A DNA stretch of 64,000 bases from Mycolicibacter minnesotensis (GTDB lineage: Bacteria > Actinomycetota > Actinomycetes > Mycobacteriales > Mycobacteriaceae). The DNA lies in contig NZ_AP022589.1 of assembly GCF_010731755.1 (NCBI RefSeq), positions 2,976,001 to 3,040,000 on the forward strand, given 5' to 3'. A program made the translations under genes and the position numbers. This document shows, piece after piece, positions 1 through 8,955 of the stretch. How positions within the stretch are numbered: the stretch's first letter is position 1; each line of letters starts with the position of its first letter. The notes beneath the pieces were generated by a model. The model was not told the DNA's origin. It saw only the letters and a list, made by a program, of their open reading frames with translations, and ran no database searches.

Positions 1-772
1 CTTGGGCGCCGAGCACGTGGTGGTGGTCCCCGAGCTGGCCTACCCGACCTACGAAGTCGGGGCCCGGCTTGCCGGAGCGCAGTGGGTGCGCAGCGATACG
101 CCGCACCTGCTCGACGGCCCGCCACCGGCCCTGGTCTACCTCAATTCGCCGAGCAACCCCACCGGGGCGATCCTGGGTGAAGCCGAGCTGCGAGCCGTCG
201 TCGGCTGGGCCCGTGAGCACGACGTGCTGGTGGTCTCCGATGAGTGCTACCTCGGTCTGGGCTGGGACGCGCAACCACTCTCGGTGCTGCACCCGGCGGT
301 GTGCGACGGCGACCACCGCGGGCTACTGGCGGTGCACTCGCTGTCCAAGACGTCATCGCTGGCGGGGTACCGGGCCGGTTTCGTGGCCGGGGACGCCGCG
401 GTGGTCGCCGAACTGTTGGCGGTGCGCAAACACGCCGGGATGATGGTGCCCACCCCGATCCAATCGGCCATGGTCGCCGCCCTCGATGACGACGCGCACG
501 AGCGCGAACAGCGCGACCGCTACGCCCGCCGCCGGGCGACGCTGCTGTCGGCCATGCGGGCGGCCGGGTTCACCGTCGAATTGTCGCAAGGCGGGCTGTA
601 CCTGTGGGCCACCCGCGGCGAGGCGTGCCGTACCACCGTCGAATGGCTGGCGCAGCGCGGCATCCTGGTGGCGCCGGGCGAGTTCTACGGACCGGCCGGG
701 GCGCACCATGTTCGGGTGGCGCTGACGGCCACCGACGAACGCATCGCCGCGGCCGCCGCCCGGCTGGGTTAG
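1..772 (+). CDS. dapC: N-succinyldiaminopimelate aminotransferase, 3' part
   Basis: Only the C-terminal 256 codons are inside the window; the true start lies upstream. The protein is a class I/II PLP-dependent aminotransferase. Visible motifs are NSPSNPTG (visible residues 48-55), SDECY (79-83, the Asp that binds the PLP ring nitrogen and the Tyr near the phosphate) and SLSKTS with the Schiff-base Lys at 116, followed by the YRAGF loop. It closely matches the mycobacterial DapC (Rv1178), which transfers an amino group from glutamate to N-succinyl-2-amino-6-ketopimelate in the succinylase route to lysine and meso-diaminopimelate. That fits dapD and dapE further along the window. Substrate assignment comes from family resemblance and context, not from a unique residue. 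Confidence 0.9.
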   Translation, partial: LGAEHVVVVPELAYPTYEVGARLAGAQWVRSDTPHLLDGPPPALVYLNSPSNPTGAILGEAELRAVVGWAREHDVLVVSDECYLGLGWDAQPLSVLHPAVCDGDHRGLLAVHSLSKTSSLAGYRAGFVAGDAAVVAELLAVRKHAGMMVPTPIQSAMVAALDDDAHEREQRDRYARRRATLLSAMRAAGFTVELSQGGLYLWATRGEACRTTVEWLAQRGILVAPGEFYGPAGAHHVRVALTATDERIAAAAARLG

Positions 773-785
773 AGGGCGGTGGTGC

Positions 786-912
786 ATCGCAGTCGTCGGT
801 GAGAACCCGCTCGATCGCGTCGTGCTCGGCCTGGGTCACCCACAGGCCGTAGCCGGCCTTCACCCCGACGATCCGCGAGACATAGCTGCAGCGGTAGGAC
901 TGCGTTCTGACA
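786..912 (-). pseudogene. C-terminal relic of a DUF1524 (GmrSD/HNH-type) secreted nuclease-like protein
   Basis: Read on the minus strand this gap encodes about 42 residues including YRCSYVSRIVGVKAGYGLWV and WVTQAEHDAIERVLTDDC. This is the characteristic C-terminal tail of actinobacterial DUF1524/HNH endonuclease-family secreted proteins of about 200 residues. No N-terminal HNH part, signal peptide or start is present, because psuG begins at 963 immediately upstream of the relic. No stop follows the terminal Cys: the frame simply runs on antisense to dapC. I read it as the remnant of a gene truncated when the psuG segment arrived. The match is from memory of the family. Confidence 0.6.
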
Positions 913-962
913 CGATCAGCGCATCCGGATCGGGTCGGGCGCCAGCGCAATAGGCTCAGCGC

Positions 963-1865
963 ATGCGCATTCATCCCGAGGTCGCCGATGCACTGGCGGC
1001 CGGCCGGGCCGTGGTGGCGTTGGAGAGCACGATCATCAGTCACGGCTTGCCGCACCCGGGCAATCTGCAGATCGCTCGCGACATCGAGGCCTGCGTGCGC
1101 GCGGCAGGCGCGGTGCCGGCCACCATCGCCATCCTCGACGGCCAACCGCAGATCGGGCTGGACGACGATGCGCTGCACCGAATCGCCACCGGCACCACGG
1201 CGGTCAAGGTCAGTGTTCGCGAGATCGCGATGCTGGCCGCGGCGGGTGGGGACGGCGCGACCACGGTCGCGGCGACCGCGCACCTCGCTGCGGCCGCCGG
1301 CATCACGGTGTTCGCCACCGGGGGTTTGGGCGGCGTGCATCGCGGCGCGCAGGAGACCTACGACGAGTCCGCGGACCTGACGGCGCTGTCGCGCACCCCG
1401 GTGCTGGTGGTGTGTTCGGGCGTGAAATCGATCCTCGACATCGGGGCGACGCTGGAGCGGCTGGAGACGCTGTCGGTGGGGGTGATCGGCTACCGCACGG
1501 AGCGCTTCCCGGCTTTCTATCTCGCCGACTCCGGCCATCGGCTGGACTGGTGGATTCAGAATCCCGAGCAGGCCGCGGCCGTCCTGCGGGCCCGCGACCG
1601 GTTGGGTACCAAGGGTTACGGGTTGGTGCTGGCCAATCCGATCTCCGCTGAGGCCGAGCTGGACCGCGCGCTACATGACCGGGTGCTGGCCGAAGGCCTC
1701 GCGGCGGCCGAGGCGGCGGGGGTGCGCGGCAAGGACGTGACCCCGTACCTGCTCGGCCATTTTCACCGCGCGACTCACGGCGCATCGGTGGCCGCCAATG
1801 TCGCACTGGTGCTGGGCAATGCCCGCTTGGCGGCCGAGATCGCGGTGGCCTATGCCACCGGGTGA
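963..1865 (+). CDS. psuG: Pseudouridine-5'-phosphate glycosidase
   Basis: This 300-residue protein matches PsuG (YeiN), which reversibly cleaves the C-C glycosidic bond of pseudouridine 5'-phosphate to uracil and ribose 5-phosphate. The signature ALESTIISHG is at residues 19-28 (Glu21 aligns with the catalytic acid of E. coli PsuG), GATTVAATAHLA near 98, FATGGLGGVHRGA at 117-129, and SGVKSILD with the catalytic-type Lys155. Length is normal for the family. The ATG at 963 follows a TANNNT-type -10 (TAGGCT, 951-956) by six bases, so a leaderless mRNA is plausible. No pseudouridine kinase (psuK, PfkB family) or transporter is next to it; the neighbours are a nuclease relic and an AhpD-like gene. 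Confidence 0.93.
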   Translation: MRIHPEVADALAAGRAVVALESTIISHGLPHPGNLQIARDIEACVRAAGAVPATIAILDGQPQIGLDDDALHRIATGTTAVKVSVREIAMLAAAGGDGATTVAATAHLAAAAGITVFATGGLGGVHRGAQETYDESADLTALSRTPVLVVCSGVKSILDIGATLERLETLSVGVIGYRTERFPAFYLADSGHRLDWWIQNPEQAAAVLRARDRLGTKGYGLVLANPISAEAELDRALHDRVLAEGLAAAEAAGVRGKDVTPYLLGHFHRATHGASVAANVALVLGNARLAAEIAVAYATG

Positions 1866-1881
1866 CACACTCCGCGGCCTG

Positions 1882-1897
1882 ATACCCCGGTGGGTAT
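1882..1897. promoter_or_regulatory. Inverted repeat at the start of the AhpD-like gene
   Basis: ATACCC-CGGT-GGGTAT is a perfect 6-bp inverted repeat that overlaps the proposed GTG start at 1890. The A/T-G-tract layout resembles sites bound by CsoR/RcnR-family copper or thiol sensors, but no such regulator is nearby, so the link is inference only. Confidence 0.4.
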
Positions 1898-2243
1898 AAG
1901 TCATTACCAGGAAGTCCTGAACGAACTGAACCCGCAGCACCGCGACCTGCGGCAGCAGATTCCCGGCGTCTACCAAGCATTCGGCGAGATGAGCAAGGCC
2001 ACATTCGAATCCGGCGCACTGGACCGCAAGGTCAAGGAGCTGATGGCGATGGCCATGGGCGTGGTGCAGGGCTGCGACGGCTGCATCGCCTCACATGCCC
2101 GCGCAGCGGCACGGGCCGGGGCCACCAAGGCCGAGGCGGCCGAAGCGATCGGCGTCAGCATCCTCATGCACGGTGGCCCGGCCACCATCTACGGGGCCCG
2201 CGCCTACACGGCCTTCTGCGAATTCGCCGACGACACCGAGTGA
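1890..2243 (+). CDS. Carboxymuconolactone decarboxylase / AhpD-like protein
   Basis: A 117-residue all-helical CMD-family protein. The AhpD-type redox motif GCDGCIASHA gives Cys62, Cys65 and His69, the arrangement of alkylhydroperoxidase D-like thiol reductases rather than true decarboxylases. The expected role is peroxide or thiol redox chemistry; the substrate is unknown. The start is uncertain. GTG at 1890 is used, but related proteins as I recall them begin Met-Ser-His-Tyr, and here the codon before Ser-His-Tyr is ATA. A palindrome overlaps the start. The next Met is residue 34, too late for the fold. It is 24 bp downstream of psuG on the same strand and could be co-transcribed. Confidence 0.82.
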   Translation: MGISHYQEVLNELNPQHRDLRQQIPGVYQAFGEMSKATFESGALDRKVKELMAMAMGVVQGCDGCIASHARAAARAGATKAEAAEAIGVSILMHGGPATIYGARAYTAFCEFADDTE

Positions 2244-2255
2244 CTGTCGAACCGG

Positions 2256-2981
2256 CTAGTGGCCGATCACCTTGGCGACGCACATCTCCGGTTCGACGAA
2301 CGGTTTGAGCTCGGCACTGCCGCCCGCCCCGTTCCTGGCGTTGAGCAGCCCGCGCAACACGCCCAGGTGCATGGCACAGCTCACCTCCGGGTGAGCACGC
2401 GCCAGGTCGTACACCGGGCACGCGTGTAGCAGGATGGTGCGCTGGTGGGAGTCCTCGGCATCGGCGTCGTCAGGTGCCATCGCGGCGAGTTCGGCACTGA
2501 AGCCCATGCGCGCGAAGATCCCGGCGATCCGGCCGGCGCAGTCATCGATGCCGGCGTCGGGCCCGGATCCGCCGGCGGTGACGGGTCCCTCGGTGGCTGA
2601 GTCGTTGGCCGCCAGGATCCGGTCGGCCCAGCGCCGGCCGACCCGTTCGGCCCGCTCGGCGCGCTCGGCGACGGTATCGCCGAGCTCCATAGCCAGGATC
2701 TCGGCGAGGTTGCGATAGTCCAGTCGGTCACGAACCGCCACGTAGCCCGTCCGGGGCCGCCCCACCCCGTCACGTTTGATCCGGGTCCGCGCGACAGCCC
2801 CCAGGTCGCAGAGGGCGTCGAGGTGAAAGCGCACGGTCGTGACGTGCAACTGCATCCGCTCGGCGAGCTCGGCGGCATCCACCGCGCCATCGGCCGCGCC
2901 CACCAGCCGCAACACCCGCTCCCGCTGCTGGTTGCGGGGCAACCGCTGAGGGCCGCGTCGCTGGCCGGGCTGGGTGTGCAT
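2256..2981 (-). CDS. HTH transcriptional regulator with C-terminal Cys-rich (SufR-like) domain
   Basis: A 241-residue protein with a winged helix-turn-helix near residues 20-90 (the AAELAERMQLHVTTVRFHLD segment) of the ArsR/DeoR type. The C-terminal part contains HACPVYDLARAHPEVSCAMH and a later PFVEPEMCVAK. The spaced Cys residues with a CPxxxLAxxxPEVxC pattern resemble SufR-like regulators that bind an Fe-S cluster. The ATG at 2981 is chosen because AAGGAAGAGG lies just upstream; an upstream frame-open start at 3014 lacks this. It is divergent from fadD36 and not beside a suf operon, so its target is unknown. It may regulate itself or the adjacent AhpD-like gene. Confidence 0.75.
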   Translation of the reverse strand: MHTQPGQRRGPQRLPRNQQRERVLRLVGAADGAVDAAELAERMQLHVTTVRFHLDALCDLGAVARTRIKRDGVGRPRTGYVAVRDRLDYRNLAEILAMELGDTVAERAERAERVGRRWADRILAANDSATEGPVTAGGSGPDAGIDDCAGRIAGIFARMGFSAELAAMAPDDADAEDSHQRTILLHACPVYDLARAHPEVSCAMHLGVLRGLLNARNGAGGSAELKPFVEPEMCVAKVIGH

Positions 2982-3109
2982 CGGAGTGCCTCTTCCTTGA
3001 GGAGTCGCCCACAATTAGGGGAACTGATTCGTTGATACCACTAATGACGGTCGGCCGCTGATCGAGCGGATCGCCGGGCCGGTCCCGATGAACGAGTAAC
3101 GTCCCGGAG

Positions 3110-4519
3110 ATGCTGCTGACCTCGCTGGCCTCCGACGACTCGAACGCCGCAGACATCGCCGACGCGGTACGCATCGACAACACCGTGCTGAGCCGGTCGC
3201 AACTGAGCGGCGCTTCCGCGGGCGTGCTCGAAGATCTCGGCGGCGCGACCAGGGTCGCGGTGCTGGCCACCCCGACGGCGCAGACCGTGCTGGCGGTCAC
3301 CGGCTGTCTGCTGGCCGGGGTGCCGGTGGTGCCGGTTCCCGCCGACGTCGGCGTCGCCGAGCGCCAACACATGCTGCGGGATTCGGGCGCACAGGCCTGG
3401 CTGGGGGAGCGGCCCGACGATCCCGCCGGGCTGCCGCATTTCTCGGCGCGCTCCGGGTCGCAGCAGCCGCACGCAGTGGCTTCGTGCGATGACGAAGACA
3501 CTGCGCTGATCATTTACACCTCCGGAACCACCGGTCCCCCCAAGGGGGTACAGCTGAGCCGGCGGGCGCTGGCAGCCGACCTCGATGCACTTGCGCAGGC
3601 CTGGCAGTGGAGCCCCGACGACGTACTGGTGCACGGACTGCCGATGTACCACGTGCACGGCCTCGTCCTGGGCCTGGTGGGATCTCTGCGGCAGGGCAAC
3701 CGCTTCGTCCACACCGGCAAACCGACGCCGGAGGCCTACGCCGCCGCACGCGGCACGCTGTATTTCGGGGTGCCGACCGTGTGGTCGCGGGTGGTAGCCG
3801 ACCCGGGCGCCGCCGCGGCGTTGCGGTCGGCCCGAATGTTGGTGTCAGGCAGTGCAGCCCTGCCGGTCCCGGTGTTTGACGCGCTGGTCGAGCGGACCGG
3901 ACACGCACCCATAGAGCGGTATGGCAGCACCGAATCGCTGATCACGCTGAGCACCCGAGTCGACGGCGAACGCCGGCCCGGTTGGGTGGGGGTGCCCTTG
4001 CAGGGCGTGCAGACCAAACTCGTCGCCGACGACGGCAGCCCCGTGCCGCACGACGGAGAGAGCATCGGACGGCTCGCGGTGCGCGGACCGACGCTGTTCA
4101 ACGGCTATCTCAACCGGCCCGACGCGACAGCGGACGCCTTCGACGGCGACGGGTGGTACCGCACCGGCGATGTGGCCGTGATCGACGCCCAGGGCATGCA
4201 TCGGATCGTCGGACGCGAATCGGTCGACCTGATCAAGACCGGTGGCTTCCGGGTCGGGGCCGGTGAGATCGAGACGGCATTGCTCGGTCATCCCGCGGTG
4301 GCCGAAGTTGCCGTCGTCGGGCTTCCCGACGACGACCTGGGGCAGCGAATCGTTGCGTTCGTCGTTGCGTCGCCGGCCGAGCCCGCACAGCCAGGAGAAC
4401 TGATCGACTATGTCGCCCAGCAGCTTTCGATTCACAAACGACCCCGAGAGGTACGCATCGTGGATGCGCTGCCACGCAACGCGATGGGAAAGGTCCTCAA
4501 GAAGGCGCTGCTGACGTAG
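3110..4519 (+). CDS. fadD36: Fatty-acid/malonyl-type acyl-CoA synthetase FadD36
   Basis: This 469-residue AMP-forming (ANL) ligase activates a carboxylate to its acyl-AMP and then acyl-CoA. The P-loop YTSGTTGPPKG is at residues 136-146. YGSTES, the GWYRTGD motif and the C-terminal hinge and Lys motif (PRNAMGKVLKK) are all present. It is nearly collinear with M. tuberculosis FadD36 (Rv1193, 473 aa). The compact size, without an extended N-terminus, is like MatB-type (malonyl/methylmalonyl) synthetases, so a short dicarboxylic substrate is possible. The ATG at 3110 is preceded by TAACGT (3097-3102) with seven bases between, consistent with a leaderless transcript. The SufR-like regulator is divergent. 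Confidence 0.93.
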   Translation: MLLTSLASDDSNAADIADAVRIDNTVLSRSQLSGASAGVLEDLGGATRVAVLATPTAQTVLAVTGCLLAGVPVVPVPADVGVAERQHMLRDSGAQAWLGERPDDPAGLPHFSARSGSQQPHAVASCDDEDTALIIYTSGTTGPPKGVQLSRRALAADLDALAQAWQWSPDDVLVHGLPMYHVHGLVLGLVGSLRQGNRFVHTGKPTPEAYAAARGTLYFGVPTVWSRVVADPGAAAALRSARMLVSGSAALPVPVFDALVERTGHAPIERYGSTESLITLSTRVDGERRPGWVGVPLQGVQTKLVADDGSPVPHDGESIGRLAVRGPTLFNGYLNRPDATADAFDGDGWYRTGDVAVIDAQGMHRIVGRESVDLIKTGGFRVGAGEIETALLGHPAVAEVAVVGLPDDDLGQRIVAFVVASPAEPAQPGELIDYVAQQLSIHKRPREVRIVDALPRNAMGKVLKKALLT

Positions 4520-4558
4520 GCTCCGCTTGCGTGACACCGACACCGAAAGGGTGGCCCC

Positions 4559-4855
4559 GTGAAGCCTTCGAAGCGAATCAGTCTCGCTGCGGCGACCGTG
4601 TTCGCCGGCGCGACGCTCCTGATCGGCGGATGCTCGGCGGTGGACAAGGTCATCAATAAGGGCGGTGACACGACCTGCGGAGAGTTCAACAGTCACGCCG
4701 ATGAGAAGCAGCGCTCCGAGGTCTCCAAGATGCTCAAGGACGCCAAGGGTGGCGAGCCGTCGAACCTGGAGCTGTCCGGTACGCAGTTGGCGGTCAGCGC
4801 CTTCTGCAAGACGATCGGCAAAGACAGCGACAAGATCAGCAGGGCGATGCTCTAG
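4559..4855 (+). CDS. Small lipoprotein, HdeA-like acid-stress family
   Basis: A 98-residue protein starting at GTG. It has a basic n-region, a hydrophobic stretch and a lipobox LIGGC with the lipidated Cys at 25. The mature part has two further cysteines (Cys40 in DTTCGEF, Cys83 in SAFCKT) that could form a disulfide, and a DEKQRSEVSKML helix. This layout resembles mycobacterial small secreted proteins annotated as HdeA-like acid-stress chaperones. The match is from memory and the function is not demonstrated. It is 39 bp after fadD36 on the same strand and its end overlaps the convergent TetR gene by 4 bp. Confidence 0.7.
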   Translation: MKPSKRISLAAATVFAGATLLIGGCSAVDKVINKGGDTTCGEFNSHADEKQRSEVSKMLKDAKGGEPSNLELSGTQLAVSAFCKTIGKDSDKISRAML

Positions 4856-5508
4856 GCCGGTTCCCAGGTCTGCATCGCGCATTCGACGCCGTCGTCGTCG
4901 AGCGCGGCGACCGGCAGCGGCACCTGATCGCCGCGGTAGCGCATCCCGTCGAGAAGCATGGCGACATAGCGGCGCCACAGCTGCGCGTCGACATGGCCGG
5001 CGAACTCGCTCACCGTGCCTGCGAGGAGTCCAAGGATCGGCATGTCGGTCGAGGACACCTCGGGACGCAGATGGCCGTCGGCCCGCGCTCGCTCGACAAG
5101 TTCTTTGAGCACCGGGACCAGGCGCTCCTGTGCGGCGATCACCCGATCGCCTCCGTAGCACTTACTGAAGGCGATCTCTCGCAGTCCTCGGTCGGTCGCC
5201 AGGATCTCGCACATCTGCTCGACGTACGAGGCGAGTCCTTCCCACGAATGTGGTTGGCGCAAAGCCGATTCCGCGAGGCCGGTGAGTTGATTGAGGCCGT
5301 CTTCGAAGATCGCTTCGAGTAGTTCGTCTTTGCTGGCGAATCTGCGATAGACGGTCCCGACTCCCACGCCGGCGTGGTGGGCGACGTCGTTGAGGTTGGG
5401 CTCCAAGCCTCTGGTTGCGAACAGCTCGCGGGCCGATTCCAGGATGCGCTGGCGATTGCGTGCTGCGTCCCTGCGCAACGGGCGGTTCGGTGTGTCCTCG
5501 GCGCTCAC
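4852..5508 (-). CDS. TetR-family repressor of the divergent mmpS-mmpL pair
   Basis: A 218-residue TetR regulator. The N-terminal HTH reads NRQRILESARELFATRGLEP, then GVGVGTVYRRFASKDEL. The C-terminal ligand domain is diverse, as usual. I start it at GTG 5508 (Ser-Ala-Glu-Asp follows) rather than the upstream open frame, because a TACACT -10-like element (5517-5522, minus strand) ends eight bases before it. It is transcribed away from mmpS, and a 15-bp palindrome covers the mmpS -10 element. Repression of the exporter by this protein, relieved by a lipophilic ligand or drug, is the natural inference. In M. tuberculosis the analogous mmpS5-mmpL5 pair is controlled by a MarR-type protein instead. 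Confidence 0.88.
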   Translation of the reverse strand: MSAEDTPNRPLRRDAARNRQRILESARELFATRGLEPNLNDVAHHAGVGVGTVYRRFASKDELLEAIFEDGLNQLTGLAESALRQPHSWEGLASYVEQMCEILATDRGLREIAFSKCYGGDRVIAAQERLVPVLKELVERARADGHLRPEVSSTDMPILGLLAGTVSEFAGHVDAQLWRRYVAMLLDGMRYRGDQVPLPVAALDDDGVECAMQTWEPA

Positions 5509-5544
5509 AACGGCCCAGTGTAATGCGAACAACAAAAAAACGGA

Positions 5545-5578
5545 TTGACTCTATCCACTTATCTAGTTAGCTTAACTA
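5545..5578 (+). promoter_or_regulatory. mmpS promoter with palindromic operator on the -10
   Basis: TTGACT (5545-5550) and TAGCTT (5568-5573) with a 17-bp spacer form a good housekeeping-type promoter. A perfect inverted repeat TAGTTA-GCT-TAACTA (5564-5578) covers the -10. Bound repressor would block RNA polymerase, and the divergent TetR gene is the obvious candidate. Confidence 0.7.
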
Positions 5579-5625
5579 CCTGGAACGGTGCGGGACTGAA
5601 CCTGGCCGAAATGGGGAGAGCGACG

Positions 5626-6051
5626 ATGAAGAGGCTGATGAAGCGGATGTGGTTGCCGACCCTGATCGTGGTGGCAATCGCCGCAGGCGTCCTCACCGTC
5701 GCGCAATTGCGCACGGTGTTCGGGGCGCATCCGGTCATGGTGACCGACCTGTCCTCGGATAACGCCGAGGACTTCAACCCGAAGTTCGTGACGTACGAGA
5801 TCTTCGGTTCGGGCACCACGGCCGTCATCAACTACATGGATCTCGAAGGCAAGCCGCAGCGCGTCACGGACGTGGCGCTGCCATGGACGTTGACTCTGCA
5901 GACCACCCTGCCCTCGGTGATGCCCAACATCCTGGCCCAGGGCGACGGCGACAGCATCAGCTGCCGGGTGACCGTCGACGACGAGGTCAAACAGGAAAGG
6001 ACGGCAACCGGAGTGAATGCCGAAACCTTCTGCTTCGTGAAGGCAGCATGA
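5626..6051 (+). CDS. MmpS-family membrane accessory protein
   Basis: A 141-residue protein with one N-terminal transmembrane segment (about residues 9-29) and a periplasmic beta-rich domain typical of MmpS. It works with MmpL RND transporters to move lipids, siderophores or drugs through the envelope. The ATG at 5626 is supported by GGGGAGAG (5611-5618) and by the MKRLMKRMW n-region; the longer open frame from 5545 would begin inside the promoter. Its TGA stop overlaps the mmpL ATG (6048), so the two are translationally coupled. The partner belongs to the MmpL4/5 type, suggesting siderophore or drug export. Confidence 0.9.
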   Translation: MKRLMKRMWLPTLIVVAIAAGVLTVAQLRTVFGAHPVMVTDLSSDNAEDFNPKFVTYEIFGSGTTAVINYMDLEGKPQRVTDVALPWTLTLQTTLPSVMPNILAQGDGDSISCRVTVDDEVKQERTATGVNAETFCFVKAA

Positions 6052-8945
6052 CCACGCCGACGGCCGGAGCGCCGACCGAGCCCATCCCGGCGGCACGTCA
6101 CGCCGAGCCCCCGCGGCTACCCCGATTCATCCGGAAGTTCGCGATACCGATCATCCTGGCCTGGATCGCCCTGGTAGCCCTGCTGAACGTCGTCGTCCCG
6201 CAGCTCGAGGAAGTCGGGAAGCTGCGTGCGGTGTCGATGAGCCCCAACGACGCACCGTCGATGATCGCCACCAAGCGCGTCGGAAAGGTGTTCCAGGAGT
6301 ACGACACGTCCAGCTCGGTGATGATCGTGCTCGAAGGCGACGAGCCACTGGGCGCGGCGGCGCACGAGTTCTATGACCGCATGGTGCGCGATCTGCGTGC
6401 CGACACCGCCCACGTGCAGCACGTTCAAGACTTTTGGGGCGACACACTGACTGCCAAAGGCGCCCAGAGCGCCGACGGCAAGGCCGCCTACGTTCAGGTC
6501 TACATCGCGGGCGACCAGGGGGAGACCCTGGCCAACGAGTCGGTGGACGCGGTGCGCTACATCGCATCCGAACTCCCCGCCCCCGCCGGTGTGAAGGCTT
6601 ATGTCACGGGGCCGGCGGCGACAAGTTCTGACCAGAATCACGTCGGCGACAAGAGCATGGAAACGATCGAACTGCTCACCTTCGCCGTCATTACGGTGAT
6701 GTTGTTGGGCGTGTACCGATCCGTCATCACCACGCTGATCGTGCTGCTGATGGTCGTGTTCGAGCTGTCGGCTGCCCGCGGACTTGTGGCATTCCTGGGA
6801 TTTCACAATCTGTTCGGCTTGACGACCTTCGCATCCAACATGCTGGTGACGCTGGCCATCGCCGCCTCCACCGACTACGCGATCTTCCTGATCGGTCGAT
6901 ATCAGGAGGCGCGCAAAGCGGGTGAGGACCGAGAAGCCGCGTACTACAGCATGTTCCACGGCACCGCGCACGTGGTGCTGGCCTCCGGGCTGACCATCGC
7001 CGGGGCCACGTTCTGCCTGCACTTCACCCGGCTGCCGTATTTCCAGACGATGGGCTTCCCGCTGTCCATCGGCATGGTGATCGTGGTCGCCGCCGCGTTG
7101 ACCCTGGGGCCCGCGGTCATCTCGGTGTGCAGTCGCTTCGGTCGCGTTCTGGAGCCCAAGCGCGTCACCCGGTCGACCGGGTGGCACCGGGTCGGCACCG
7201 CAACCGTTCGTTGGCCCGGGGCGATCCTGGTGGCCGCCGTCGCGGCGGCCCTGGTTGGCCTGCTTGCGCTGCCCGGGTACCACACCAGCTACAACGACCG
7301 CATCTACCTGCCCGACGACGTCGCGGCGAACGTGGGTTACTCGGCGGCCTTCCGGCATTTCTCGCAGGCGAAGATGAATCCGGACCTGATGATGATCGAA
7401 ACCGACCGCGATCTGCGCAATCCGGCCGATTTCCTGGTGATCGACAAGATCGCCAAAGCCCTCAAGAACGTGCACGGCATCGCCCAGGTGCAGACCATCA
7501 CCCGTCCCGACGGGGACCCGGTCAAGCATTCCACGATCCCGTACACCCTCGGCCAGAGCGGCACGGCCCAGCTGATGAACAACGACTACATGCAGACCAA
7601 CCTGGAGAACCTGCTCAAGCAGGCCGACGATCTGCAGGCCAGCATCGACTCAATGACCGAGATGATGAACATCCAGCAGGACCTGGCCGCGGTGTCGCAG
7701 CGGATGGCCGACAAGATGTCCAACACGGCAGTCGACATCGGCGAAATGCGTAATCACATGGCCGATTTCGACGATTTCTTCCGGGTGTTTCGCAACTACT
7801 TCTACTGGGAGCCGCACTGCTTCGACATCCCCATCTGCTGGTCGTTGCGGTCGATCTTCGACGCCCTGGACGGCGTGGACACCATGTCTGCCGACTTCGA
7901 TGAGATCGTTCCCGACATGCAACGGATGGCCGAGCTGATGCCCCGGATGGTCGCGGTGATGCCGGCGCAGATCCAGTCGATGAAGAACCAGAAGCAGACG
8001 TTGCTCAACCAGTACCAGGTGCAGAAGGCCCAGCAGGACCAGAACATGGCGATGCAGGAGAACTCCACGGCCATGGGCGAGGCGTTCGACACCGCCAAGA
8101 ACGACGATTCGTTCTACCTCCCGCCGGAAGCCTTCGATACTGCCGACTTCAAACGCGGCATCAAGCTGTTCATGTCGCCGGACGGACATGCTGTGCGGTT
8201 CACAATCATTCACCAGGGTGACCCGTTGACGCCTGAGGGAATCTCGCGCATCGATTCGCTCAAGGTCGCGGCGGCCGATGCGATCAAGGGAACACCGTTC
8301 GAGGGAGCCTCGATCTACCTCGGCGGCAGCGCAGCGATGTTCTACGACATGCAGCAGGGCGCCAACTACGACCTACTGATCGTCGCGACGGCGGCACTGA
8401 TCCTGATCTTCATCATCATGATGGTGCTGACCCGCGCCGTGGTCGCCGCGACGGTGATCGTCGGCACTGTGGTGCTCAGTCTCGGTTCGGCGTTCGGTCT
8501 GTCTGTGCTGATTTGGCAACACCTCGTCGGCATCCCGTTGCACTGGATGGTGCTGCCGATGTCGGTCATCGTGCTGCTCGCCGTCGGTGCGGATTACAAC
8601 CTGCTGCTGGTCTCACGCATCAAGGAGGAGATCCACGCCGGCCTGCACACCGGTCTGATTCGCGCGATGGTCGGCACCGGTGCTGTGGTCACGGCGGCGG
8701 GTCTGGTGTTCGCCTTCACCATGGCCTCCATGGCGGTCAGCGCCCTGATCGTGATCGGCCAGGTCGGCACGACGATCGGGCTGGGTCTGCTCTTCGACAC
8801 CTTGGTCGTCCGGTCCCTGATGACGCCGTCGATCGCGACCCTGCTCGGACGCTGGTTCTGGTGGCCGCAGATCGTGCGTCCCCGCCCGGTTCCGCAGCCC
8901 TGGCCGCAACCGGTTCAGCGGGATCCAGAGGCGGCGCTGGTCTAG
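6048..8945 (+). CDS. MmpL4/5-type RND transporter
   Basis: A 965-residue RND-superfamily exporter with a first transmembrane helix near residues 26-48, a periplasmic loop, a cluster of helices near 205-375, a second large loop, and a second helix cluster near 770-945. The signature [15 protein letters not shown] is in the C-terminal half and [15 protein letters not shown] in the N-terminal half. The second loop contains [20 protein letters not shown] (Cys591 and Cys597) followed by long Gln-rich helices. This is the coiled-coil extension special to MmpL4 and MmpL5, which export mycobactin/carboxymycobactin and can export drugs such as bedaquiline in M. tuberculosis. The substrate here is inferred from subfamily. 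Start overlaps the mmpS stop. Confidence 0.93.
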   Translation: MTTPTAGAPTEPIPAARHAEPPRLPRFIRKFAIPIILAWIALVALLNVVVPQLEEVGKLRAVSMSPNDAPSMIATKRVGKVFQEYDTSSSVMIVLEGDEPLGAAAHEFYDRMVRDLRADTAHVQHVQDFWGDTLTAKGAQSADGKAAYVQVYIAGDQGETLANESVDAVRYIASELPAPAGVKAYVTGPAATSSDQNHVGDKSMETIELLTFAVITVMLLGVYRSVITTLIVLLMVVFELSAARGLVAFLGFHNLFGLTTFASNMLVTLAIAASTDYAIFLIGRYQEARKAGEDREAAYYSMFHGTAHVVLASGLTIAGATFCLHFTRLPYFQTMGFPLSIGMVIVVAAALTLGPAVISVCSRFGRVLEPKRVTRSTGWHRVGTATVRWPGAILVAAVAAALVGLLALPGYHTSYNDRIYLPDDVAANVGYSAAFRHFSQAKMNPDLMMIETDRDLRNPADFLVIDKIAKALKNVHGIAQVQTITRPDGDPVKHSTIPYTLGQSGTAQLMNNDYMQTNLENLLKQADDLQASIDSMTEMMNIQQDLAAVSQRMADKMSNTAVDIGEMRNHMADFDDFFRVFRNYFYWEPHCFDIPICWSLRSIFDALDGVDTMSADFDEIVPDMQRMAELMPRMVAVMPAQIQSMKNQKQTLLNQYQVQKAQQDQNMAMQENSTAMGEAFDTAKNDDSFYLPPEAFDTADFKRGIKLFMSPDGHAVRFTIIHQGDPLTPEGISRIDSLKVAAADAIKGTPFEGASIYLGGSAAMFYDMQQGANYDLLIVATAALILIFIIMMVLTRAVVAATVIVGTVVLSLGSAFGLSVLIWQHLVGIPLHWMVLPMSVIVLLAVGADYNLLLVSRIKEEIHAGLHTGLIRAMVGTGAVVTAAGLVFAFTMASMAVSALIVIGQVGTTIGLGLLFDTLVVRSLMTPSIATLLGRWFWWPQIVRPRPVPQPWPQPVQRDPEAALV

Positions 8946-8955
8946 AGGCGGCGGT

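Noticed and set aside
6117..7529. 470-codon open frame antisense to mmpL
   Set aside because: His/Gln/Asp/Gly-rich shadow of a clear RND transporter.
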